A DNA stretch of 64,000 nt, taken from the NCBI RefSeq assembly GCF_903819335.1, contig NZ_CAIJDE010000062.1, positions 62,001-126,000 on the forward strand. The letters are read 5' to 3'. The position numbers were made by a program, and so were the translations under genes. A model generated the notes under the pieces. That model did not search any database, had not been told where the DNA came from, and saw only the letters and a program-made list of their open reading frames with translations. This document shows, piece after piece, positions 24,141 to 32,546 of this stretch (positions are counted from its first letter, which is position 1; each line of letters opens with the position of its first letter). The DNA comes from Flavobacterium panici (GTDB taxonomy: Bacteria > Bacteroidota > Bacteroidia > Flavobacteriales > Flavobacteriaceae).

Positions 24141-25544
24141 ATGAAGCGATTTCTTTTATTCTTTGCCTTCTTAATTAGTGCATTCCAAATTCAGGCACAA
24201 GAAAACCTTCCAACAGATTATCTTTCGAAAGAATTTCACAAAGGCCGCCGCGAAGCTTTTAGAAATCTAATGCCGGCTAATTCAATAGCTATAGTTTTTT
24301 CTTATCCGGAAAGAGTTTTTTCAAAAGACGTTAATTACAATTACCACGCAAATCCAGATATGTATTATCTGGCAGGCTATAAAGAACCAGATGCCGTTTT
24401 ATTGATTTTTAAAGAAGAACAGGGAACTGAAAAATATAATGAAGTGCTGTTTGTAAGAGAACGAAATGCGAACAGAGAAATGTGGACAGGAAGACGTTTA
24501 GGAGTTGAAGGTGCAAAATCTAAATTAGGTTTTACAACAGTTTATAATGGAAAAGATTTCAACGATTTTGCTATTGATTTTAAAAAATTCGACAAAATCA
24601 TTTACGACAATATTCCAACAGATGTTGAAAGCAGTAAAAATATCGACAACTTATATTCCCTATTACAATCTTTCAAAACTAAAGCCGGAATTGAAAAAGA
24701 AAATGAAGCTTCTGTAACATTGTTTACTAACATTACCAATTCACTTCGCGAAATAAAAACTCCCGAAGAAATGGTGTTAATGCGCAAAACAGTAAAACTT
24801 TCATGTGTTGCACATAATGAAGTTATGAAAGCAGTTGGTCCGGATATGAGCGAAAACGAAGCCGACGGAATTCACGCTTATATTCACAGAAGATATGGTG
24901 CCGAAGATGAAGGTTATCCGCCAATTGTTGGTGCCGGAGCAAACGGATGTATTTTGCATTACGGAGAAAACAACGCCGTAAAAATCGACAATCAATTATT
25001 ATTAATGGATGTTGGCTCTGAATATCATGGTTATTCTGCCGATGTTACCAGAACAATTCCCGCAAATGGAAAATTTACCGAAGAGCAAAAAGCAATTTAT
25101 CAAATCGTTTATGATGCTCAGGAAGAAGTTTTTAAACTTTGCAAAGAAGGAACTCCTATTCAGGATTTAACTAAAAGATCGAGAGAAGTCGTAGCAGCTG
25201 GATTAATTAAGCTAGGAATTATTACAGATCCTAAAGATGCCAGAATTTATTACCCGCACGGTTGTTCTCACTTTCTTGGTTTAGACGTTCATGATAAAGG
25301 AAATTATATGGGAACGCTGAAAGAAAATATGATTTTGACTGTTGAACCTGGAATTTATATTCCGGCAAACAGCAAATGTGATAAAAAATGGTGGAATATT
25401 GGTGTTCGCATCGAAGATGATATTTTAATCAAAAAAGATTCCTACGAAAATCTTTCAGCAGAATCTCCAAGAAAATGGCAGGATGTTGAAGCTTTAGCAA
25501 AACAAAAAAGCACTTTTAATGAAATGAAATTTCCTAAGATATAA
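24141..25544 (+). CDS. Secreted Xaa-Pro aminopeptidase (M24B, aminopeptidase P family)
   Basis: An exported metallopeptidase of 467 residues that removes N-terminal residues preceding proline. The signal peptide ends near QIQA-QENLP. Residues ~25-175 are the AMP_N domain (YLSKEFHKGRREAF, MYYLAGYKEPDAVLL). Residues ~195-450 are the pita-bread catalytic domain with metal ligands in LLMDVGSEYHGYSADVTRT (two Asp), HGCSHFLGLDVHD (His), VEPGIYI (Glu) and VRIEDDIL (Glu). All five ligands are present, so it should be active. The signal peptide distinguishes it from the cytosolic PepP. Followed by a perfect 25-bp inverted repeat. Confidence 0.92.
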   Translation: MKRFLLFFAFLISAFQIQAQENLPTDYLSKEFHKGRREAFRNLMPANSIAIVFSYPERVFSKDVNYNYHANPDMYYLAGYKEPDAVLLIFKEEQGTEKYNEVLFVRERNANREMWTGRRLGVEGAKSKLGFTTVYNGKDFNDFAIDFKKFDKIIYDNIPTDVESSKNIDNLYSLLQSFKTKAGIEKENEASVTLFTNITNSLREIKTPEEMVLMRKTVKLSCVAHNEVMKAVGPDMSENEADGIHAYIHRRYGAEDEGYPPIVGAGANGCILHYGENNAVKIDNQLLLMDVGSEYHGYSADVTRTIPANGKFTEEQKAIYQIVYDAQEEVFKLCKEGTPIQDLTKRSREVVAAGLIKLGIITDPKDARIYYPHGCSHFLGLDVHDKGNYMGTLKENMILTVEPGIYIPANSKCDKKWWNIGVRIEDDILIKKDSYENLSAESPRKWQDVEALAKQKSTFNEMKFPKI

Positions 25545-25549
25545 ATTTG

Positions 25550-25641
25550 TTTTTTGCCACAGATTAAAAGGATTTTCACAGATTATATTTTAGTTTCGAA
25601 CTTAAAAAATCTTAATAATCCTTTTAATCTGTGGCAAAAAA
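25550..25641. repeat. Perfect 25-bp inverted repeat, GCCACAGATT family
   Basis: TTTTTTGCCACAGATTAAAA plus GGATT at 25550-25574 is the exact reverse complement of 25617-25641, with 42 bases between. A related GCCACAGATT sequence occurs at about 29732-29760, so this is a dispersed family. Confidence 0.85.
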
Positions 25642-25726
25642 AAGAAATCGATAAGCCTCATTTAACTTTTTAAGTGAGGCTTATTTTTTGATTTTTACCG
25701 TACTTTGTATTCTAAATTAATTAAAA

Positions 25727-26686
25727 ATGAAAGCACTTACCTTCTCCACTTTTGGAGATTCAAATGTTTTAGAATATATCGAAATCCCTAATCCGCAATT
25801 AAAAAACGATGAAATTTTAGTCGAGATGAAAGCCATCGGATTAAATTTTGCTGACGTTTACAGACGAAAAGGAAATTATCATTTAAAAGGAAATCCGCCT
25901 TTTATCGCGGGTTACGAAGGTGCAGGAATTGTTGTAGATGCTAATAATCATCCTGAATATAAAGTTGGTGATCGTGTGGCTTTCGCCGATGCTCCTTTTG
26001 CCAATGCAGAATTGGTTGCCGTAAATATAAATCACATTCTTCCTTTGCCCGAAAATATTTCGTTTGAAACCGCTGCTTCTGTTTTATTACAAGGTTTAAC
26101 AGCGCATTATTTAGCAACAGACAGTCATAAAACTGCAAAAGGCGAAACGGTTTTAATTCACGCTGTTGCCGGCGGAGTTGGACAAATTCTAACACAAATC
26201 AGTAAACTTCTGGGCGCAACTGTTATTGGGTTAACCTCATCTGCCGAAAAAGCAAAAGTTGGTTTTGATCAGGGTGCAGATCATGTTTTTCTTTATAATG
26301 ACGACTGGAAATCTCAGGTTTTTAAAGTTGCCCAAAATGGCGTTGATGCTGTTTACGACAGTATTGGAAGTACTTTAAAAGAAAGTTTCGAAGTAACAAA
26401 AGAATGCGGTCAGGTAGTTTTCTTCGGAATGGCTGGCGGCGACCCTGAACCTGTAGATCCAAGAATGTTAATGGATGGTTCAAAAACTTTAACCGGAGGC
26501 GATTTATGGAGTTATTTAAATTCTAAAGAAGAAAGAATTAAACGCGCCACTCAATTATTCAATTGGATTATTGAAGGAAAAATTAAACTTTCAGAACCAA
26601 CTTCTTTTAAATTATTAGAAGGAAAACTGGCGCATGATTTTCTGGAAAGTAGAAAAAGTACAGGAAAAATTATTTTGATTCCGTAA
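25727..26686 (+). CDS. NADPH:quinone oxidoreductase-like MDR protein
   Basis: Medium-chain dehydrogenase/reductase of 319 residues, zinc-independent quinone oxidoreductase type. The N-terminal GroES-like domain includes NFADVYRRKGNYHLKGNPPF and GYEGAGIVVD. The Rossmann domain has VLIHAVAGGVGQILTQISKLLGA, the family's AxxGxGG-type dinucleotide motif, and a conserved DAVYDSIGSTLKESF. The structural zinc-binding cysteines of true alcohol dehydrogenases are absent. It probably reduces quinones or enones with NADPH in the cytosol. Monocistronic, followed by the long inverted repeat at 26743-26844. Confidence 0.88.
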   Translation: MKALTFSTFGDSNVLEYIEIPNPQLKNDEILVEMKAIGLNFADVYRRKGNYHLKGNPPFIAGYEGAGIVVDANNHPEYKVGDRVAFADAPFANAELVAVNINHILPLPENISFETAASVLLQGLTAHYLATDSHKTAKGETVLIHAVAGGVGQILTQISKLLGATVIGLTSSAEKAKVGFDQGADHVFLYNDDWKSQVFKVAQNGVDAVYDSIGSTLKESFEVTKECGQVVFFGMAGGDPEPVDPRMLMDGSKTLTGGDLWSYLNSKEERIKRATQLFNWIIEGKIKLSEPTSFKLLEGKLAHDFLESRKSTGKIILIP

Positions 26687-26742
26687 ATAATAATCTGGGC
26701 GTGCCGGTAATCAGTTTTCAGTCTCAGTTTTCACCTTAATCT

Positions 26743-26844
26743 TGTCATTTCGAGGTACGAGAAATCTTCGCAAGAAACTCCGTCCCTAAAATCGTTAATC
26801 TTTGTCGAGCTACTTGCGAAGATTTCTCGTTCCTCGAAATGACA
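26743..26844. repeat. Large imperfect palindrome, 32-bp arms (31/32 match)
   Basis: Left arm 26743-26774 begins TGTCATTTCGAGG; right arm 26813-26844 ends CCTCGAAATGACA. The arms differ at a single position, with a 38-base loop. It lies between convergent genes and could form a very stable hairpin or be a miniature mobile element. Confidence 0.88.
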
Positions 26845-26860
26845 AACTGAACTGAATAAT

Positions 26861-27949
26861 TTACAACTTATCAATTTCAATTTTAGTCAATTCTGATAAT
26901 TCTAAAATCCTGCCAACATCTTCTTTATTAGCAATAAAAAACAAATAATTATCACCATTTGTATTATAACTCATCAATTCAAAACCACGCTTTTCTAAAG
27001 CCGATTGAATGTATGGAAACAAATCGTGGCTATAAGTCTCTTCCGGATAATCAAAATTTAAATCTTCACCAATCATTTCAGAAATGAAATACTCAGCATC
27101 TTCGGGATCAAATTTCCAGTCGCTGTTCCAGGCATTTATGTTTTCGAAGAAATCAAAATGTCCTTCAACAATGGTGTGATATTCACTAGAATCTTTTTGG
27201 TAATTTTTGAAAAGTTTTTTTGATAACTTTTTAAGTTCTTTATCTTCGATATTTTCTCTTGAAACTAATTTGACAAACTCTTCAAACGTTTTTATTGTAA
27301 CTTCTTCATTCTCTATTAAATTTTCTGATGAAGGAAGTTCAACACTTTGCGGGATTTCTATATTTAAATACTGGCAGATTCCCTGCAATACTATTTTCAA
27401 ATTTTTAACTCCAATTTCCTGACTTTCATTCTTTGGATTATTAAAATCTAAAAGCTCACTTTCCAGCAAACCTTTTGTATAATCGAAGAAATGTGTTCCT
27501 GAATACAGAATTTTAAAATCATTGATTTCTAAACTATTCGTACCGCAAAAAAAGATAATGAAATTTTTTATGGAACGTTTAAAGAACTTTTTTTCATCAG
27601 AAGTAGGCTCAGAATAAAACTGAATGTGTATAAAATCATACTCTAATCCTTCCTGAATCATTTCATCAGAAAGAATACCAATATTCATTTTTTTATAAAG
27701 TTCATTTAAAACTTCATAAGAATTATTGAAACCTGCTTTTTTAATTTCCAATTGGACCTCTTCATGATCTAATGAACCGGGAAAATAAAATAAATTAACA
27801 GAGACATTATCCTGAATTCCTTTTACTTTAAATTCAAGATTGGATTTTTCATTATATAAATAAGAATAAATTGGATCTATAACATCAAAAGAAATAATCG
27901 ATTTTGGATCGTTATTTCTATTAAATAGATTGGAGAAAAAGTTTTTCAT
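26861..27949 (-). CDS. Uncharacterised acidic cytosolic protein, 362 residues
   Basis: I do not recognise the family. It has no signal peptide or membrane segments, is rich in Glu, Asp and Asn, and alternates beta-like and helical stretches. Visible landmarks: an N-terminal NLFNRNNDPKS, a central aromatic-rich region FIIFFCGTNSLEINDFKIL, a long acidic linker around residues 205-235, and a C-terminal part WKFDPEDAEYFISEM...YLFFIANKEDVG. The two-part acidic layout is like some immunity or SUKH-style proteins, but no toxin gene is adjacent and this is only a resemblance. Downstream is the 26743-26844 palindrome. Confidence 0.65.
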   Translation of the reverse strand: MKNFFSNLFNRNNDPKSIISFDVIDPIYSYLYNEKSNLEFKVKGIQDNVSVNLFYFPGSLDHEEVQLEIKKAGFNNSYEVLNELYKKMNIGILSDEMIQEGLEYDFIHIQFYSEPTSDEKKFFKRSIKNFIIFFCGTNSLEINDFKILYSGTHFFDYTKGLLESELLDFNNPKNESQEIGVKNLKIVLQGICQYLNIEIPQSVELPSSENLIENEEVTIKTFEEFVKLVSRENIEDKELKKLSKKLFKNYQKDSSEYHTIVEGHFDFFENINAWNSDWKFDPEDAEYFISEMIGEDLNFDYPEETYSHDLFPYIQSALEKRGFELMSYNTNGDNYLFFIANKEDVGRILELSELTKIEIDKL

Positions 27950-28014
27950 TGGGGATATAATTATTAAAACTAAATATATTACAAATTTTAATAATCAGAA
28001 AGCCAAATGACAAG

Positions 28015-29574
28015 TTACTTCAAAGATTCAGCAATCATTAAAGCACATTTTTCACCATCAATCGCTGCAGAAATAATTCCTCCCGCATAACCCGCTCCTT
28101 CTCCACACGGATATAAACCTTTTATCTGCAAATGCTCTAAAGTATAAGCATCTCTCGGAATTCTAACTGGCGACGAAGTTCTGCTTTCCGGGGCATGTAA
28201 AATGGCTTCATTAGTTAAATAACCGCGCATTGATTTACCAAATTCCTTGAAACCTTCACGTAAAATCTGTGATAAAAATCCCGGAAAAACCTGTCCCATT
28301 TCAACCGAAGTTGTTCCCGGAACATAAGATGTTTTTGGAATATCAGCCGAAACTTTATTTTGGGTAAAATCGATCATTCTTTGAGCCGGAACTTTTTGGG
28401 TTCTTCCAGCCAAATGCCAGGCTTTTTGTTCAATACTTTTTTGGAATTCAACTCCCGCCAAAGCACCAAATTTTGCAAAAGGTTTAAAATCTTCTAATTT
28501 CAACTCAATCACAATTCCAGAATTTGCCGTTGCCTGATCACGTTTAGATGGCGACCAGCCGTTTGTAACCACTTCGCCCGGACTTGTCGCACAAGGCGCA
28601 ATTACACCACCCGGACACATACAGAATGAATACATTCCTCGTCCGTTTACTTGTTTTACAATTGAATAGGGTGCCGGAGGCAAATGTTCGCCACGATAAT
28701 CACAACTGTATTGAATACTGTCGATTAATTCCTGCGAATGTTCTGCACGAACTCCCAATGCAAAAGGTTTGGCTTCGATTAAAATTTTCTTTTTATCCAG
28801 TAATTCAAAAATATCACGAGCCGAATGTCCGGTTGCTAAAATCAATTTATTAGCCAGGATCTTATCTCCGTTTTGAGTTACGATTCCTTCAACTTCATTA
28901 TTCTTCACCAAAATATCAGTAACTCTGGTATCAAACAAAACCTGACCACCAAACTCAATAATTTTATTTCGAATATCTTCAATAATTTTCGGAAGTTTAT
29001 TAGTTCCGATATGTGGATGCGCTTCGACCAGAATATCTTCTGAAGCACCAAAGGCTACCAAAAGTTCTAAAATTCTAGTTACATCGCCGCGTTTTTTAGA
29101 ACGGGTATATAATTTTCCATCAGAATACGTTCCGGCTCCGCCTTCTCCAAAACAATAATTAGAATCTTCGTTTACGATATGTTCACGATTTATTGCTTTT
29201 AAATCACGTCGGCGTCCGCGAACATCTTTTCCACGTTCAATTACAATTGGCTTTAAGCCTAATTCAATTAATTGTAAGGCAGCAAAAAGTCCGGCCGGGC
29301 CTGCGCCAACCACAATTACTTCCTGTGCAGAAGAAACATCTTTATAAACAGGAAGCTCAATTTTAGTTTCCTGAAAAGCTTCTCCTTTTAAATATATAAT
29401 AACTTTCAAATTGATTTTAATCGCTTTTTGGCGCGCATCAATCGAACGTTTTAAAATGGTTATATGCTGAATTTCCTGCGGAGAAACTTTTATTTGTTTA
29501 GACAAATAGTCTTTAAGCAGCGATTCGTTTGCTGCAATTTCCGGCGTTACCTGAAGTAAAAGTTCTCTTGGCAT
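28015..29574 (-). CDS. FAD-dependent dehydrogenase, COG2509 type
   Basis: A 519-residue flavoprotein. After an N-terminal ~90-residue domain comes the FAD-binding GxGxxG in VIVVGAGPAGLFAALQLIE, followed by VIERGKDVRGRRRDL. The family-specific NYCFGEGGAGTYSDGKLYTR and the C-terminal GLYPCGEGAGYAGGIISAAIDG are intact. COG2509 proteins are widespread but the reaction is not established. Cytosolic. A TACTTTTG -7 element lies upstream. The neighbours give no pathway hint. Confidence 0.88.
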   Translation of the reverse strand: MPRELLLQVTPEIAANESLLKDYLSKQIKVSPQEIQHITILKRSIDARQKAIKINLKVIIYLKGEAFQETKIELPVYKDVSSAQEVIVVGAGPAGLFAALQLIELGLKPIVIERGKDVRGRRRDLKAINREHIVNEDSNYCFGEGGAGTYSDGKLYTRSKKRGDVTRILELLVAFGASEDILVEAHPHIGTNKLPKIIEDIRNKIIEFGGQVLFDTRVTDILVKNNEVEGIVTQNGDKILANKLILATGHSARDIFELLDKKKILIEAKPFALGVRAEHSQELIDSIQYSCDYRGEHLPPAPYSIVKQVNGRGMYSFCMCPGGVIAPCATSPGEVVTNGWSPSKRDQATANSGIVIELKLEDFKPFAKFGALAGVEFQKSIEQKAWHLAGRTQKVPAQRMIDFTQNKVSADIPKTSYVPGTTSVEMGQVFPGFLSQILREGFKEFGKSMRGYLTNEAILHAPESRTSSPVRIPRDAYTLEHLQIKGLYPCGEGAGYAGGIISAAIDGEKCALMIAESLK

Positions 29575-29621
29575 TGTATATTATTTATTCTATTAGCTTT
29601 TCTTTCTATGAAAAGAAGATG

Positions 29622-29654
29622 CAAAAGTACTATTTTGAAATGAGATTTTATCAA
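29622..29654 (-). promoter_or_regulatory. Promoter of the COG2509 flavoprotein gene
   Basis: Minus-strand TACTTTTG at 29622-29629 (TAnnTTTG) with a TTG at 29652-29654, 22 bases upstream. Confidence 0.5.
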
Positions 29655-29659
29655 TTGTA

Positions 29660-29880
29660 AAATTTGCTCACAGATTTACGCAGATATAAACAGATTTTAT
29701 ACTTAACATTTTTGTGATCTTTGTTCTTTTTTAGCCACAGATTATTTGGATTAAAAAGATTTTTATCAACAGCGATTAGATGCACTGCAGTGCGTCTCTA
29801 GAGAAAAAACTCAGAACCTCAGAACCTTTTTTTCAAACTAACCTTTGTACCTTTGCTTCTTTGAACCTTTGCACCTATAA
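29660..29880. repeat. Mosaic of short intergenic repeats between the flavoprotein and a small ORF
   Basis: The 311-base gap 29575-29885 holds a patchwork: CACAGATTTACGCAGAT-type sequence, GCCACAGATT (shared with 25550-25641), a perfect 12-base palindrome GCACTGCAGTGC at 29782-29793, CAGAACCT twice, and ACCTTTGTACCTTTGC-like repeats up to 29876. No gene is seen in it. Confidence 0.6.
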
Positions 29881-29885
29881 AAAAA

Positions 29886-30125
29886 ATGTCTAGAAAAATA
29901 AAACTGATTTGGGATTTCCGTGGTCCGGTTGCTGCAAAAACTGCAGAACATCATGAAATTCACCTAAAAGAATATATCGCAATCGAAAAATTACCTTTAA
30001 ATATTACGGGTTTTACAATCATAAACGAAATGCAGGCAATCGCTTTTATGGTTGTAACTGATGAAAATATGATTCAGGTAAGAGATGCTTTGAAACCGCA
30101 TCGCGGGGAAGTTTATACTGAGTAA
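29886..30125 (+). CDS. Small uncharacterised protein, 79 residues
   Basis: Not recognised as a named family. MSRKIKLIWDFRGPVAAKTAEHHEIHLKEYI suggests a small alpha/beta fold with two conserved-looking His residues after the first strand. The second half (GFTIINEMQAIAFMVVTDENMIQVRDAL) looks like a strand-helix unit, overall like a ferredoxin-like fold. No signal peptide. It lies immediately after an intergenic repeat mosaic and before the AATTCCAAATTCC repeats. It reads as a real gene because the codon pattern is regular and the opposite frames are broken. Confidence 0.7.
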   Translation: MSRKIKLIWDFRGPVAAKTAEHHEIHLKEYIAIEKLPLNITGFTIINEMQAIAFMVVTDENMIQVRDALKPHRGEVYTE

Positions 30126-30155
30126 AATTCCAAACTTGAAGAAATTCCAATAAAA

Positions 30156-30252
30156 AAATTCCAAATTCCAATGCTTTAGATTGCTTGGAATTTGGAATTT
30201 ATATTTTACTATTGCTTTTTTTGGAATTTGGAATTTAAAAAAATTGGAATTT
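30156..30252. repeat. AATTCCAAATTCC / GGAATTTGGAATT repeat cluster
   Basis: AAATTCCAAATTCCAA at 30156-30171, its perfect reverse complement at 30185-30200, a second complement copy at 30221-30236 and a partial at 30244-30252. It fills the gap between the small ORF and recQ (convergent) and could end transcription on both strands. Confidence 0.75.
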
Positions 30253-30262
30253 ATTTATTTTT

Positions 30263-32458
30263 TTAATTAGCGACCTCGCTAATAAACTTAATACGCATTA
30301 AACGTAATTCATCGATATCATAATCACCGTCGAATTCTTTTAAGGCGTCTTCGATTTTATCTGATTCTGATTCCATGAAATAATCGTGGATTTCTTCCTG
30401 CTGATCATCGTCTAGCATATCGTCAATCCAGTATTTGATGTTTAATTTTGTTCCAGAATATACGATTTGCTCCATTTCTTTGATTAAAGCATCCATCGTT
30501 AATCCTTTTGCGGAAGCGATATCACTTAATGGAAGTTTTCTATCGATATTTTGAATAATGTATAATTTATTGGCAGAGTTTACTCCGGTAGATTTTACAA
30601 CTAAATCGTCTGGACGAATAATGTCGTTGTCTTCAACATATCTGCTGATAAGCGTAACGAATTCGCCGCCGTATTTTTTAGCTTTTCCTTCACCAACACC
30701 ATGAATATTATATAATTCTTGTAATGTTATAGGATATTTTAAAGCCATGTCTTCAAGAGAAGGATCCTGGAAAACAACAAATGGAGGAACGCCTAATTTT
30801 TTGGCTACTTTCTTACGAAGTTCACGAAGCATTCCCATTAAAACTTCATCGGCAGTTCCAGTTGATTTTGCTGACGCTACTATTGCTTCGTCATCGGCTT
30901 CGCTGTATTCATGATCTTCAGACATCATAAATGAAACCGGTTTTTTGATAAAATCTAAACCTTCTTGTGTAATTTTGATCACACCGTATGTTTCGATATC
31001 TTTTGATAAATATCCGGTTACAAGAACTTGTCTCAATAAAGCCATCCAATATTTTTCGTCATGGTCTGAACCTGAACCAAAATAAGGCTGAATATCTGTT
31101 TTGTGTGCTTTAATTACCGCATTGATTCGGCCAATTAAAGTAAACACAATTTCTTTTGATTTATAAATATGTTTTGTGTCGCGAACAATTTCAAGTAATT
31201 TGACCACTTGTTCTTTGGCTTCAATTTTATTTTTTGGATTACGAACATTATCGTCCATATCTGCACCTTCTCCGGTTTCGCTGTCGAATTCTTCTCCAAA
31301 ATAATGCAGAAGGAATTTTCTACGCGACATTGAGGTTTCGGCGTAAGCCACAACTTCCTGCAAAAGTGCAAAACCAATTTCCTGTTCTGCAACTGGTTTT
31401 CCGGACATGAATTTCTCTAACTTTTCTACATCTTTATAGGAGTAATAAGCTAAACAATGTCCTTCGCCTCCATCACGACCGGCACGCCCCGTTTCCTGAT
31501 AATAACTTTCTAATGATTTTGGAATATCGTGGTGAATTACAAAACGAACGTCTGGTTTATCAATCCCCATCCCGAAAGCGATTGTTGCTACAACGACATC
31601 AACATCTTCCATCAAAAACATATCCTGATGTTTTGCTCTCGTTTTTGCATCTAAACCTGCGTGGTAAGGAACCGCGCTGATTCCGTTTACTTGTAAAACT
31701 TCGGCAATCGATTCTACTTTTTTACGGCTTAAGCAATAAATAATTCCAGATTTGCCTTTATGTTGTTTGATAAACCGAATAATATCTGATTCGATATTTT
31801 TCGTTTTCGTACGTACTTCGTAATATAAATTTGGTCTGTTAAATGATGCTTTAAAAGTATTTGCATCAGACATGTCCAGATTTTTAAGAATATCTTCCTG
31901 AACTTTTGGGGTTGCAGTAGCGGTAAGACCAATAATTGGCACTTTACCTAATTGTTTAATAATACTTCTGAGGTTTCTGTATTCCGGCCTAAAATCATGT
32001 CCCCATTCTGAAATACAGTGTGCTTCGTCAATCGCAACAAAAGAAATAGGTACACTTTGTAAAAAGGCTACATATTCTTCTTTCGTTAAAGATTCGGGAG
32101 CAACATATAAAAGTTTGGTTAAACCAGAACTAATGTCTTTTTTTACTTGTGCAATTTCTGTTTTGGTAAGAGAGGAATTCAGCACATGCGCAATTCCGGT
32201 TTCTGAAGAAAGGCTTCGAATCGCATCTACCTGATTTTTCATCAAAGCAATTAAAGGAGAAACAACAATTGCTGTTCCGTCCTGAATTAAAGCGGGTAAT
32301 TGATAACAAAGAGACTTACCGCCGCCCGTAGGCATAATTACGAAAGTATTCGTTTTACCTAAAATACTCGTAATGACTTGCTCCTGCAAGCCTTTAAATT
32401 GGCTAAAGCCGAAATACTTCTTTAATTCCTTGTGTATTTCAATTTCGTTTGAATTCAT
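30263..32458 (-). CDS. recQ: ATP-dependent DNA helicase RecQ
   Basis: 3'-5' superfamily 2 helicase for recombination and replication-fork repair, 731 residues. Helicase motifs: MPTGGGKSLCYQLPA (I), AIDEAHCISEWGHDFRPEYR (II plus the RecQ aromatic loop), GLTATATP (III) and HQETGRAGRDG-type VI (YYQETGRAGRDG). An HRDC domain follows around residues 535-610 (KLGVPPFVVFQDPSLEDMA), then a ~100-residue C-terminal extension with HTH-like character (LPLSDIASAKGLTMDALI). The zinc module is odd: after SRRKFLLHYFGEEF the expected CxxC cysteines are absent (GEGADMDD). Divergent from kdsD with an 88-bp gap. Confidence 0.94.
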   Translation of the reverse strand: MNSNEIEIHKELKKYFGFSQFKGLQEQVITSILGKTNTFVIMPTGGGKSLCYQLPALIQDGTAIVVSPLIALMKNQVDAIRSLSSETGIAHVLNSSLTKTEIAQVKKDISSGLTKLLYVAPESLTKEEYVAFLQSVPISFVAIDEAHCISEWGHDFRPEYRNLRSIIKQLGKVPIIGLTATATPKVQEDILKNLDMSDANTFKASFNRPNLYYEVRTKTKNIESDIIRFIKQHKGKSGIIYCLSRKKVESIAEVLQVNGISAVPYHAGLDAKTRAKHQDMFLMEDVDVVVATIAFGMGIDKPDVRFVIHHDIPKSLESYYQETGRAGRDGGEGHCLAYYSYKDVEKLEKFMSGKPVAEQEIGFALLQEVVAYAETSMSRRKFLLHYFGEEFDSETGEGADMDDNVRNPKNKIEAKEQVVKLLEIVRDTKHIYKSKEIVFTLIGRINAVIKAHKTDIQPYFGSGSDHDEKYWMALLRQVLVTGYLSKDIETYGVIKITQEGLDFIKKPVSFMMSEDHEYSEADDEAIVASAKSTGTADEVLMGMLRELRKKVAKKLGVPPFVVFQDPSLEDMALKYPITLQELYNIHGVGEGKAKKYGGEFVTLISRYVEDNDIIRPDDLVVKSTGVNSANKLYIIQNIDRKLPLSDIASAKGLTMDALIKEMEQIVYSGTKLNIKYWIDDMLDDDQQEEIHDYFMESESDKIEDALKEFDGDYDIDELRLMRIKFISEVAN

Positions 32459-32484
32459 TCTTTATTTAAATGGATATTTTTGTA

Positions 32485-32492
32485 TAAATTTG
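32485..32492 (+). promoter_or_regulatory. Promoter -7 element of kdsD-tatC
   Basis: TAAATTTG matches TAnnTTTG about 55 bp before the TTG start of kdsD and downstream of the ATG at 32373, arguing against that long start. Confidence 0.5.
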
Positions 32493-32546
32493 CAACACAT
32501 AAAGATACAACTTTCTTTTATACATACAAATTTTAAATATTCTGTT

